DNA of 33,799 nt from Candidatus Colwelliibacteriota bacterium (GTDB lineage: Bacteria; Patescibacteriota; Minisyncoccia; UBA6257; Colwellbacteraceae): assembly GCA_016176505.1 (NCBI GenBank), contig JACOXB010000009.1, forward strand, positions 1-33,799, given 5' to 3'. This document shows positions 24,482 through 33,799 of the stretch, in pieces (positions within the stretch are counted from its first letter, which is position 1; each line of letters opens with the position of its first letter). The position numbers were made by a program, and so were the translations under genes. The notes under the pieces are model-generated. The model was given only the letters and a program-made list of their open reading frames with translations, was not told where the DNA came from and did no database searches.

Positions 24482-25014
24482 TGGCCATTATTCCTAATCA
24501 GGATCAGCGCGTCGGCGTTTTTATTGATATTCAAAATCTTTACCACTCAGCCAAAAACCTTTACGGCGGCCGGGTGAATTACGGCGAGCTTTTAAAGCAA
24601 CTAGTCCAGGGCCGGCATCTAGTCCGAGCTTTGGCTTATGTGGTCAAATCTGATCCGGCTACTGGCGAGGAAACTTTTTTCGAGGCCTTAGGCAAGGCCG
24701 GAATCGAGCTCCGGAGTAAAGATATTCAAATTTTCCCAAGCGGGGTTAAAAAGGCTGATTGGGACGTAGGCATTGCGGTTGATGCTATTCGGATGGCCGG
24801 CCTTTTCGATATCATAATTCTCGTCTCCGGCGATGGCGATTTCCTACCGCTTGTGAATTACCTTCAGTGGGGCTTGGGACGCGGGGTTGAGGTGGCCGCT
24901 TTTGGTAAAACCACCTCGAGTCGGCTCAGAGAAGCGGCGGATAGTTTTATGGACCTTGATACTCTGCCGCGGATAGTTTTTAAATCAGTTAAAGCATCGA
25001 GTAAGAGGGTTTAA
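24481..25014 (+). CDS. NYN domain (LabA/DUF88-like) protein
   Basis: VGVFIDIQNLYHSAKN, DVGIAVDAI, LVSGDGDFLPLV. Confidence 0.92.
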   Translation: MAIIPNQDQRVGVFIDIQNLYHSAKNLYGGRVNYGELLKQLVQGRHLVRALAYVVKSDPATGEETFFEALGKAGIELRSKDIQIFPSGVKKADWDVGIAVDAIRMAGLFDIIILVSGDGDFLPLVNYLQWGLGRGVEVAAFGKTTSSRLREAADSFMDLDTLPRIVFKSVKASSKRV

Positions 25015-27158
25015 TGGACTTAGAAAGAAAGAAATTTGTTAAAAATATTGGCGGTCGCGATCTAATTTTGGAAGTTTCGCGTTTGGCCGAGCAGACCAAT
25101 GCCTCGGTGCTTGGCACTTACGGCGGGACCATGGTCCTCGTAACCGTAGTGATGGGCGATGAGGACAGCGGCCTTGATTATCTTCCCTTAACGGTTGATT
25201 ACGAAGAGCGATTTTACGCGGCCGGAAAAATTTTAGGCAGCCGCTTTATCCGGCGCGAAGGCCGGCCCTCGGACGAGGCGATTCTTTCCGGCCGCTTAAT
25301 TGACCGAACCCTAAGGCCGCTTTTTGATGAACGCATTAGACGGGCGATTCAAATAGTAATTACAGTTCTTTCTTATGACGAGGAAAATGATCCGGATTTT
25401 GTGGCTCTCGTCACTGCCTCAACCGCGCTTTCAATTTCTGACATTCCTTGGAATGGGCCGGTAGCCGGGGTTTCGATTGGCGAGGTCAACGGCAAACTTG
25501 AACTTAATCCGGTTTTAAGTCTGCTCCACGATAAAGAAAACAAAGTTGGTTTTGAATCTTTTTTTGCCGGGAAAGAGGGCGTGATTAATATGATCGAGCT
25601 TGGCGGCGATGAAGTCTCGGAAGCCAATGCTCTAAAGGCAGCCGAAACTGCCTCCGGGGTCATCAAAGAATTAATTGATTTTCAAAATGAAATTGTCGCC
25701 CAAATCGGTAAACCAAAAAGTGAATTAAGGCTCGCCGAGCCAAGTCGGGAATTTAGCGCCGCAGTTAAAAAATTCCTGGAAGGCAAGCTTGAAGAAACGC
25801 TTTATATTGAAGCTAAAGTTGACCGGATCGGTCGCCTGGGCGAGCTAAAAGAATCGCTTAAAGAGCATTTGGCGCTTGAGGGTTTTTCAGCTGACGAGTT
25901 AAAAATGCTTGATCAGATTTTTGATAATGAGACTGATGAGGTGATGAGCCAGAACGTTTTAGAAAACGAGAGGCGACCTGATGGCCGAAAACTTGATGAA
26001 ATTCGGGAGCTTTACAGCGAGGTAAAACTTTTGCCTCGGGCTCACGGTTCAGCCCTTTTTGTCCGGGGCACAACCCAGGCTTTGGCGGCCGTCACTCTTG
26101 GTCCGCCGCGGGCCGAGCAACTAATTGAAACGATCGAGTACTCGGGTAAGAAACGATTTATGCTCCATTATAATTTCCCGCCTTTTTCAGTTGGCGAGGC
26201 GCGGTCTTCTCGCGGTCCAGGCCGGCGGGAAATTGGTCACGGCGCTTTGGCTGAAAAAGCGATCCGGCCGGTGATCCCGATCGCAGAAAACTTTCCCTAT
26301 ACCATTCGGGTAGTTTCTGACATTCTTTCTTCGAATGGCTCAACTTCAATGGCCACTGTTTCAGCGGCGAGCCTCTCTCTTATGGATGCGGGCGTGCCGA
26401 TTAAAGCCGCCGTGGCTGGCATTTCGATCGGCTTAGTGATGGCTCCGGACGGCCGCTATAAACTTTTAACTGATATCCAGGGACCAGAAGATCATTATGG
26501 TGATATGGATTTTAAAGTGGCCGGCACCCGGAAGGGTTTAAACGCCATTCAGATGGATGTGAAAGTCGAAGGCGTCACTATCGAGATTTTGAGAAAAGCT
26601 CTCGAGAGAGCGAAAATTGCACGCCATCAAATCCTTGATTTTACCGATAGGGTAATCAGCGAGCCTAGAGCTGAACTTTCGCCTTTGGCGCCGAAAATTT
26701 TGACATTCTTAATTGACCCGAGTCATATCGGCGAAGTAATCGGCCCAGGCGGTAAAGTAATCAATGCTATTATTGAGCGGACTGGCGCCATTTCCATTGA
26801 TATTGATGACGATGGTCAGGTTTTTATCACAGCTGATAAGCCGGGCTCGGCCGAACAGGCGGCCGCCGAGATAAAGGCCATTGTTAAGGTATTCGAAGTC
26901 GGCGAAGTGGTCGAGGGCGAGGTGGTTAAGCTCCTCGACTTCGGCGCTATTGTTGAGCTCGGCGGCGGTCGCTCTGGTCTACTTCACGTCTCGGAGTTAA
27001 AAGAGGGATTTACCAAAAATGTTGAAGATGTGGTGAAGCTAGGGGATCGGGTGAAGGTTAAGGTAATCAAAACCGAAAACGGCAAAATTTCCTTGTCGCT
27101 GCGCCAGGCCGAGGGCGGGGCGACCCCTTCTCCTCAAGAACGCTCTCCGCTCGGATAA
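25014..27158 (+). CDS. pnp: Polyribonucleotide nucleotidyltransferase
   Basis: Two RNase PH domains (YEERFYAAGKILGSRFIRREGRPSD; GSTSMATVSAASLSLMDAGVP), KH (IGEVIGPGGKVI) and S1 domains. Confidence 0.98.
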   Translation: MDLERKKFVKNIGGRDLILEVSRLAEQTNASVLGTYGGTMVLVTVVMGDEDSGLDYLPLTVDYEERFYAAGKILGSRFIRREGRPSDEAILSGRLIDRTLRPLFDERIRRAIQIVITVLSYDEENDPDFVALVTASTALSISDIPWNGPVAGVSIGEVNGKLELNPVLSLLHDKENKVGFESFFAGKEGVINMIELGGDEVSEANALKAAETASGVIKELIDFQNEIVAQIGKPKSELRLAEPSREFSAAVKKFLEGKLEETLYIEAKVDRIGRLGELKESLKEHLALEGFSADELKMLDQIFDNETDEVMSQNVLENERRPDGRKLDEIRELYSEVKLLPRAHGSALFVRGTTQALAAVTLGPPRAEQLIETIEYSGKKRFMLHYNFPPFSVGEARSSRGPGRREIGHGALAEKAIRPVIPIAENFPYTIRVVSDILSSNGSTSMATVSAASLSLMDAGVPIKAAVAGISIGLVMAPDGRYKLLTDIQGPEDHYGDMDFKVAGTRKGLNAIQMDVKVEGVTIEILRKALERAKIARHQILDFTDRVISEPRAELSPLAPKILTFLIDPSHIGEVIGPGGKVINAIIERTGAISIDIDDDGQVFITADKPGSAEQAAAEIKAIVKVFEVGEVVEGEVVKLLDFGAIVELGGGRSGLLHVSELKEGFTKNVEDVVKLGDRVKVKVIKTENGKISLSLRQAEGGATPSPQERSPLG

Positions 27159-27230
27159 ATAAAGCTTCAGTCGGCCAGAGATCAGGTTTTCAATATTCAG
27201 GTTTCGGATGTGCTATTATAAAAGAAATAC

Positions 27231-28301
27231 ATGAACGGCGCTCCAGGGCCAGCTCCATTTCCCTCCGAACCTATGGGTCCCGAGAACCAGAGGCCGCCTG
27301 GCGGCAGTCCACCGCCTGGCGGTAATCCTCCTGTTCCGCCACCGCCTCCACCGCCGTCTCGGCCTTCATTCTCGCCGCCAGCACCTGGTTCATCTTCGCC
27401 AACTTCGCCTCCAGCGAGATCAATCCCGCCACCCCCACCTCCTACAGCTCAGGTTGATTTAAGAACTATGGCGAGCGATACGAGTTCGCTTAAGCAAACC
27501 GGCGGCTTGGGCCCAGAACCAAAAACTTTCCGTCCTAGTGATTTTATAACTGAACCAGCCATGCCGGCCGGGGTAGTGGTCGGCGCTAAGAGTCCTAAAA
27601 AATTAGCAGCAGTTATTGCTGGGGTTGTGGCCTTTTTAGCCCTCGCCGGAGGAGTGACCTATTTTTTCCTTTTACCGCTCTTTACGGGCGAGGAAGAAGT
27701 TGAGGCGCCGGTCGTAACTCCGCCGCCAGCCGAAATGCCTGGGCCAGCCCTAGTTCACCAGAGTTACTTCAGTGAGGCGCCAGATGCAACTGAAGCAGTC
27801 GGGGTAAGTGCCCTGACCCAGGCCGAGCTCACGGCTGTGCTCGAAGCCTCAGCCGCGACTCAAACATCGGGCACGATCAAGGAGGTGGCGTTAACCGCGG
27901 GCGGTAATCCGGTCAGCGCCGGAGATTTTCTGGCCTTGATGCTGCCGGGCAGTAATTTAAGCGCTTCACTGGAACAGGATTTCACCGCCTTTATTTATAG
28001 AGACGCGAACGGTAATTGGCCCGGCTATGTTTTTAAACTCAAAAGTGATAGCGATCTAGTCGCTGCGAAGACCGAGGTCGCCTTAATTGAATCCTCGGCC
28101 AATCTCTCGAGCTTCTATTTGGTCTCGCCCGGCACGCCTTCAGCTACCGGCTTTAAAGACGGGAAGGCGAACAGCGTTACCACAAGATACTTAGCTTATT
28201 TTAATGCCGGTGCCTCCTTTAATTACGGCTGGTCCGGCGACTACTTAATTTTAAGCACGTCTTATAATGGTTTTGTGAAGGCCGCGGGCCTTCTCGAGTA
28301 A
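27231..28301 (+). CDS. Proline-rich, single-TM hypothetical protein
   Basis: Pro/Gly/Ser-rich cytoplasmic N-terminus, one TM (LAAVIAGVVAFLALAGGVTYFFLL), large C-terminal domain. Confidence 0.8.
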   Translation: MNGAPGPAPFPSEPMGPENQRPPGGSPPPGGNPPVPPPPPPPSRPSFSPPAPGSSSPTSPPARSIPPPPPPTAQVDLRTMASDTSSLKQTGGLGPEPKTFRPSDFITEPAMPAGVVVGAKSPKKLAAVIAGVVAFLALAGGVTYFFLLPLFTGEEEVEAPVVTPPPAEMPGPALVHQSYFSEAPDATEAVGVSALTQAELTAVLEASAATQTSGTIKEVALTAGGNPVSAGDFLALMLPGSNLSASLEQDFTAFIYRDANGNWPGYVFKLKSDSDLVAAKTEVALIESSANLSSFYLVSPGTPSATGFKDGKANSVTTRYLAYFNAGASFNYGWSGDYLILSTSYNGFVKAAGLLE

Positions 28302-28304
28302 GAC

Positions 28305-28363
28305 TTGCTTTTCAGAAAAACTGGAGTATGATTACGAGAAAGGTCCGCAGTAGCGGACCTTTC
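28305..28363 (+). promoter_or_regulatory. nusA promoter and 5' hairpin leader
   Basis: TTGCTT-N16-TATGAT, then gaaaggtccgc-agta-gcggacctttc at the predicted transcript start. The hairpin could instead terminate the upstream gene. Confidence 0.45.
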
Positions 28364-28376
28364 TAAATTAAAATTC

Positions 28377-29693
28377 ATGGATCTTAAGGCGCTAGTTCAA
28401 ACGGTTAATCAGATCGCTGAAGAAAAAGGCATCGAGTCCGGCAAGGTTTTCGAGGCGATCGAGGATGCCTTAGCCGCTGCTTACCGGAAAGAATCGGGCC
28501 AGCGCGGTTTAGTGGTTCGAGCAAAGCTTGATCCCAAAACCGGTGAAGCCGAATTTTCCCAGGTTAAAGAAGTGGTTGATGAAAACTCGGTTCGATTTAT
28601 TGACGAAGAAACGGAGGTCGAAGATGCTGAGCAAGGCCGAAGCGCCGAAGGCACCGAGCCGAGTCGAAGTGTCGAAGATACTCCGTCATCCGAGACCGAG
28701 GAAGAAAAACTGCCTCGCTATAATGCTGATCGCCATCTTTTAATTGAAGAAGCGAAAAAGATTAAAGCCGACGCTAAAGTAGGCGATGAATTAACTTTTT
28801 CTTTAACCCAAGAGAATGACTTTGGCCGGATTGCCGCCCAAACGGCAAAACAGGTTATTCTCCAGCGTTTGCGTGAAGCTGAGCGGGATTCGATTATGAC
28901 CGAGTTTAAAGATAAAGAAGGAACGGTGGTGAGCGGCATTGTTCAGCGTTTCGAGCGAGGCAATGTTTATATTGATTTGGGCCGGACTAACGGCATTATG
29001 TTTGCTAATGAATCAATCCCGGGCGAGCACTATCGCATTGGCGAAAGACTCCGCTTTTACGTTCTCGCGGTCCAATCAGAAACTAAAATCCCGGGTATTA
29101 TTCTTTCCCGGGCCCATCCTCGATTTGTGGCTAAGCTTTTTGAGATGGAAATTCCAGAGATGGCTGAGAATATTGTTGAGATCAAAGCTATCGCCCGGGA
29201 GTCAGGTTCACGAACCAAAGTGGCGGTTCATTCGAATTTGCCGGAGATTGATCCAGTTGGTTCTTGCGTGGGCCAACGAGGCACGAGAATCATGGCGATT
29301 TCGAATGAGCTGGGCCAGGAAAAATTAGATGTGGTGCCTTGGTCAGAAAAACCCGAAGAATTTATTGCGAATTCTCTAAGCCCAGCCAAAATCCGCCAGG
29401 TTGAAATTACTGATAATCGGGAAGCCAGAGTGCTTGTGGCTGATGATCAATTAAGCTTAGCTATTGGCCGGGGCGGTCAGAATGTTCGTTTGGCCGCCAA
29501 GCTCACCGGTTGGAAAATCGATGTTCGGTCAGAAGTGCGACCAGAAGAAAAACTCGAAGAAGGGGTGGCCGAAGTCGAAGACGGTGAGCGTAGTCGAACC
29601 GTCGAAGATGCTGAGGGAACTCGAAGCACTCAAGCCGTTGAGGCCGAGGAAAAGCCTGTTTATCATAAAAGGGAACCAGAAGACGACGAATAA
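28377..29693 (+). CDS. nusA: Transcription termination/antitermination factor NusA
   Basis: EDALAAAYRKE, S1 domain, KH domains (DPVGSCVGQRGTRI; LSLAIGRGGQNVRLAAKLTGWKIDV). Confidence 0.96.
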   Translation: MDLKALVQTVNQIAEEKGIESGKVFEAIEDALAAAYRKESGQRGLVVRAKLDPKTGEAEFSQVKEVVDENSVRFIDEETEVEDAEQGRSAEGTEPSRSVEDTPSSETEEEKLPRYNADRHLLIEEAKKIKADAKVGDELTFSLTQENDFGRIAAQTAKQVILQRLREAERDSIMTEFKDKEGTVVSGIVQRFERGNVYIDLGRTNGIMFANESIPGEHYRIGERLRFYVLAVQSETKIPGIILSRAHPRFVAKLFEMEIPEMAENIVEIKAIARESGSRTKVAVHSNLPEIDPVGSCVGQRGTRIMAISNELGQEKLDVVPWSEKPEEFIANSLSPAKIRQVEITDNREARVLVADDQLSLAIGRGGQNVRLAAKLTGWKIDVRSEVRPEEKLEEGVAEVEDGERSRTVEDAEGTRSTQAVEAEEKPVYHKREPEDDE

Positions 29694-29697
29694 CTAA

Positions 29698-31618
29698 ATG
29701 CTTTCTTTTGCTATCGGGTCTGCTCTTCTTCTTATCGGTTTTTCCGTTTGGCTCGTCTTTCGTGTCAAGCGTTACCCGGGAGGTGAAGGCAAGATGAAGG
29801 AAGTAGCCGAAGCTATCCAGGTTGGAGCTAGGGCTTACTTAAATCGCCAGTATCGAACCGTAGCCGTAGTCGCAATTATTGTGGCTATCCTTGTCGCAGT
29901 TTTTATTAACCTGCTTACAATGGTTGGTTTTCTTTTGGGGGCGGTTGCCTCAGCCCTCGCTGGCTACATTGGTATGAATGTAGCGGTCCGGGCAAATGTC
30001 CGGACAACCGAGGCAGCCAAATCCGGGCTAAAACCGGCTTTCAAGGTGGCTTTCGAAGGCGGAGCTGTTACCGGGCTTTTAGTCGTTGGCCTCGCCCTTT
30101 TATCAGTTTCTGTATTTTACGCTGTTACTCGCGATGTGCTCGCTCTCGTGGGCTTGGGTTTTGGCGGCAGTTTAATCTCTGTCTTCGCCCGTTTGGGCGG
30201 CGGTATTTTTACTAAAGGGGCTGATGTTGGCGCCGACTTGGTTGGTAAGGTTGAGGCTGGAATTCCTGAAGACGACCCTCGAAACCCGGCTGTAATTGCT
30301 GATAATGTTGGCGACAATGTTGGCGATGATGCCGGTATGGCGGCTGATCTTTTTGAAACTTACGCCGTGACTGCTATTGCGGCGATGATTTTAGGCAGAC
30401 TTACATTTCCCGGGCTGGAGCAGGCAATTATTTTCCCGCTTGTTATTGGCGGTATCGGCGCTCTCGCTTCACTTGCCGGTACTTTTTTTGTGCGGCTGGG
30501 TAAAAAACAAGGAATCATGCCGGCGCTTTATAAAGGTTTAACTGCTTCAAGCGTTCTTGCCCTTATTGGTTTTGCTTTTATCTCGGGGCGCTTTAGCGAT
30601 GCGCTTCAGACCATTTCAGCTGGCGCTATTTTTACCTCACTCTTGATCGGGATTTTAGTTACGGTCCTTATTGTTTTAATTACCGAGTATTACACTTCAA
30701 AACGGTTCAGGCCGGTTAAATCAATTGCCCGAGCTTCAGAAACAGGGCACGGCACAAATGTTATTGCCGGTTTGGCCGTTGGGCTTGAGGCGACTGCTTT
30801 GCCGATTCTCGTGATTGGCGGGGGTATTCTTTCCGCTTACTTCGCGGCTGGTATTTACGGCGTGGCCTTAGCAGTTGTTTCCATGCTTGGGATGACGGGC
30901 ATGATTGTGGCGATCGATGCCTTTGGTCCGATTACAGATAATGCCGGCGGTATTGCTGAAATGAGTAATCTCCCCGAAGAGGTGCGGCAAGTGACTGATC
31001 CGCTTGATGCGGTTGGCAATACCACCAAAGCCGTGACCAAAGGTTATGCCATTGGTTCAGCCGGTCTCGCGGCCGTGGTCATTTTCGCCTCTTATGTTAA
31101 AGCCTTAGAGGAGAAAGCCGTATTCGAAGGCGGGCTTTTCAACCTTCAATTTGATTTGAGTGATCCAAGAGTGATCGTCGGGCTTTTCCTCGGCGGGCTT
31201 ATCCCGTTTCTTTTTTCTGCTTTTTCAATGCGGGCCGTGGGTAAAGCAGCCGGAAGCGTTGTTCGCGAAGTGCGGCGCCAGTTTAAAGAAATCCCCGGCT
31301 TAATGGAGGGTGCCAGTTCTAGTGCCGATTATCGTGGGACTCACGCTCGGCAAGGAAGCTTTAGGCGGCGTGCTTGTTGGTTCAATCGTAACTGGTATTT
31401 TTGTCGCTCTTTCAATGACCTCGGGCGGCGCTGCCTGGGATAATGCCAAAAAGTATATTGAAGAAGGTAATCTCGGCGGCAAGGGTTCGCTTGCCCACCA
31501 AGCGGCAGTGACCGGCGACACGGTTGGCGATCCCTATAAAGACACGGCCGGACCGGCGATTAACCCAGTGATTAAAATCATCAACATCATCGCCCTCTTG
31601 CTCGTTCCTTTTCTCTAG
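29698..31618 (+). pseudogene. hppA: Membrane-bound K+-independent H+-translocating pyrophosphatase, split by frameshift/internal deletion near 31310
   Basis: N-part in frame of 29698 ([41 protein letters not shown]), C-part in another frame ([18 protein letters not shown]...[17 protein letters not shown]). Could be a sequence error. Confidence 0.8.
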
Positions 31619-31648
31619 TCGAGAAAAGTCTATAATTAAATAAGACTT

Positions 31649-32260
31649 ATGGCTGAAGAAAGAGAGCTTTGGGATCAATACCTGATTCCTACCGTGATTG
31701 AGAAATCGCCTTTTGGCGAACGGGCTTATGATATTTACTCGCGGCTCCTGAAAGACCGGATTATCTTTTTGGGCGGGCCGGTTAGTGATGTGGTGGCCAA
31801 TGCCGTCATCGCTCAAATGCTTTTTCTTGAAAGTCAGGATCCGGCGAAAGACATCAAACTTTATATTAATTCTCCCGGCGGTCTGATTCCGGCCGGAATG
31901 GCTATTTACGACACGATGCAGTATGTGCGGTCCGATGTGAGCACAACCTCAATTGGTATGGCCGCTTCAATGGGAGCTTTTCTTTTAGCGGCTGGCAAAA
32001 AAGGCAAAAGATTCGCTCTGCCGAATTCTGAGATTCTACTTCACCAAGTAATGGGTGGGGCCGAAGGTCAGGCCACTGAGATTGAGATTGCGGCCAAACA
32101 GATCGTCAAAACTAAGGAAAAAGTTAATAGGCTTTTAGCCAAGCATACGGGTCAACCCCTTTCCCGAATTGAAAAAGATACAGACAGGGATTTCTGGTTG
32201 AATGCCGAAGAAGCTAAGAAATACGGCATTGTTGACGAGGTGATTGATAAGGCTAAATGA
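31649..32260 (+). CDS. clpP: ATP-dependent Clp protease proteolytic subunit
   Basis: [47 protein letters not shown]. Confidence 0.97.
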   Translation: MAEERELWDQYLIPTVIEKSPFGERAYDIYSRLLKDRIIFLGGPVSDVVANAVIAQMLFLESQDPAKDIKLYINSPGGLIPAGMAIYDTMQYVRSDVSTTSIGMAASMGAFLLAAGKKGKRFALPNSEILLHQVMGGAEGQATEIEIAAKQIVKTKEKVNRLLAKHTGQPLSRIEKDTDRDFWLNAEEAKKYGIVDEVIDKAK

Positions 32261-33483
32261 AGGTAATCACCGATTCTAAGCGTATTCGAGGGCTTGTAGC
32301 TAGTCGTTTTATTGATAAAATCTATCCTTCGCCAGCTAAACTTGAAGAGGCGCTCCGCTCGGGGAGGCGACTGACGCTTTATCACGGCGTAGACCCCACC
32401 GCCCCAGACCTTCATCTGGGCCATTCGACCAATCTTTTCCTCATGCGCGAATTCCAAAAGCTGGGCCATCGCGTTATTTTGCTTGTCGGTGATTTTACCG
32501 GGCGGATCGGCGACCCGACTGATAAACTAGCCGCCCGGAGACCCTTGACCGAGAAAGAGGTTCTAGAAAACAGTCGAACCTACAAACGACAAGCCGCTAG
32601 GATTCTCGATTTCAACTCGAAAAGCAATCCGGTTGAGGTTAAGTTTAACAGCCGTTGGCTCGGAAAACTTAGCTCGGAAAACCTGATCAAGTTATTGGCT
32701 AATTTTACGGTCGCCCAGACGATTAAACGGGACATGTTTGAGCGGCGGCTTAAGCAAGGGAAAGAAATTTATCTTAACGAGTTTTTATATCCCTTAATGC
32801 AGGGGTACGATTCGGTGGCGATGAAGGTTGATGCTGAAATTGGAGGCACCGACCAGACCTTTAATATGCTCGTCGGTCGCGATTTGGTGAGAACTTATCT
32901 TAAAAAGGAAAAATTCGTTATTACCACGCCGCTTTTAGTAAATCCTAAGACCGGTAACAAGCTTATGTCTAAAAGCGAAGGTGGTTATGTCAGCCTTCAG
33001 GATTCACCTCGAGAGATGTTCGGTAAGGTGATGGCTTTGGCCGACGAGGTAATTATCCCGTGTTTCGAACTCTGCACGCTGTATCCCCTAAAAGAAATCG
33101 ATAAATTAAAAATCGCTTTAAAGAAGAAAACGATTAATCCTCGGGATGCCAAACGCATTCTAGCCCTCGAGGTAACGAAAATTTATCACGGCGCCGTCAA
33201 AGCCCAAGCCGCCGCCCGAGAGTTTGAACGCGTTTTTAAGGCCAAAGAAGCGCCGCAAAAAATTCCGCAAATCCAAATTAAGCGCGGCAGTATGAGCGTG
33301 ATTGAACTTATCGTGAAAGGCGGTTTAGCTTCGAGTAAAAGCGAGGCCACTAGGCTTATAAAGCAAGGCGGCGTAAGGGTTGATCAGAAATCAGTTTCTA
33401 ATCCCAAACTCATCATTAAACTGCCGGCCAAAGGCATTATCCTCCAAGTCGGCAAAAGGAGATTTATCAGGATTAAAAAGTAG
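32257..33483 (+). CDS. tyrS: Tyrosyl-tRNA synthetase
   Basis: [36 protein letters not shown]-terminal S4 domain. Confidence 0.95.
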   Translation: MKVITDSKRIRGLVASRFIDKIYPSPAKLEEALRSGRRLTLYHGVDPTAPDLHLGHSTNLFLMREFQKLGHRVILLVGDFTGRIGDPTDKLAARRPLTEKEVLENSRTYKRQAARILDFNSKSNPVEVKFNSRWLGKLSSENLIKLLANFTVAQTIKRDMFERRLKQGKEIYLNEFLYPLMQGYDSVAMKVDAEIGGTDQTFNMLVGRDLVRTYLKKEKFVITTPLLVNPKTGNKLMSKSEGGYVSLQDSPREMFGKVMALADEVIIPCFELCTLYPLKEIDKLKIALKKKTINPRDAKRILALEVTKIYHGAVKAQAAAREFERVFKAKEAPQKIPQIQIKRGSMSVIELIVKGGLASSKSEATRLIKQGGVRVDQKSVSNPKLIIKLPAKGIILQVGKRRFIRIKK

Positions 33484-33486
33484 TTA

Positions 33487-33507
33487 TTCGAGCGGGAGTT
33501 GAGGGAA
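33487..33507. repeat. 21-bp direct repeat, copy 1 (partial tRNA-Trp 3' end)
   Basis: ttcgagcgggagttgagggaa, identical to 33619-33639. Confidence 0.95.
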
Positions 33508-33618
33508 AGTCTCACGTCGCTCATCTCCATTCGCTCCCACGAACCCGAGCGTTGCCGTGAGCTCCGCCACGGGAAAACTCCCGTTTTCCCGACCCCTTTC
33601 CCGTTCGATTTCCTCAAC

Positions 33619-33639
33619 TTCGAGCGGGAGTTGAGGGAA
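33619..33639. repeat. 21-bp direct repeat, copy 2, overlaps tRNA-Trp 3' end
   Basis: ttcgagcgggagttgagggaa. Confidence 0.95.
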
Positions 33640-33695
33640 TCGAACCCCCGACCGCGGTTTTGGAGACCGCTGTTATGCCACTTAACTAAACTCCC
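33625..33695 (-). tRNA. tRNA-Trp(CCA)
   Basis: GGGAGTT/AACTCCC acceptor, G73, anticodon arm GCGGT-CTCCAAA-ACCGC. Confidence 0.95.
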
Positions 33696-33697
33696 GG

Positions 33698-33769
33698 AGC
33701 GGGTGAGCGGAATCGAACCGCCGTCACGTGCTTGGCAAGCACGCATAATAACCACTATACGACACCCGC
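33698..33769 (-). tRNA. tRNA-Gly(GCC)
   Basis: GCGGGTG/CACCCGC acceptor, CGTGC-TTGCCAA-GCACG anticodon arm. Confidence 0.95.
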
Positions 33770-33799
33770 AATCCCCGCTATTATGTTATAGATTGTAAT

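Noticed and set aside
31290-31330. Programmed ribosomal frameshift in hppA
   Set aside because: No slippery heptamer noticed, and a segment of about 30 residues is also missing, which frameshifting cannot explain.
1-33799. Alternative genetic code (TGA recoded)
   Set aside because: TGA acts as a terminal stop for gyrA and others at expected protein ends.
1-33799. CRISPR array, transposase, integrase or known defence system
   Set aside because: No regularly spaced repeats and no recognisable recombinase, nuclease or Cas protein in any frame examined.

Overview
This 33.8 kb window looks like a Candidate Phyla Radiation / Patescibacteria-type chromosome segment. That placement is inferred from gene content: a holA-rpsT pair, tandem TrbC/VirB2-like small membrane proteins, an MBL-fold gene before gyrA, and many small or overlapping genes. 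Core genes recognised: mutM (5' truncated), pyrG, holA, rpsT, a YraN-family gene, ddl, murF-like, an alpha/beta hydrolase, ftsH, an S1-domain protein, gyrA, an ABC substrate-binding protein, rpsO, a NYN-domain protein, pnp, nusA, hppA (apparently disrupted), clpP and tyrS, plus five tRNAs. Core genes are moderate in GC, mostly lack Shine-Dalgarno (SD) sequences, and several appear leaderless. Interspersed among them are six GC-rich transcription units, all on the minus strand. Most have a TTGACA-N16/17-TATAGA-like promoter and a strong intrinsic terminator. The protein-coding units use strong SD sequences, and two are packed with tiny overlapping ORFs, several below the 60-aa limit of the supplied track. 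One GC-rich unit (about 7418-7875) looks like an unidentified structured RNA rather than a protein gene. Other notable signals: a two-copy repeat of about 150-170 bp with compensatory changes in its stem, two abutting perfect 40-bp palindromes, in-frame palindromic-repeat insertions in nusA, a tRNA-Trp trailer complementary to its own T-arm, and a repeat-dense intergenic region next to the RNA candidate. No CRISPR array, rRNA gene or transposase was seen.
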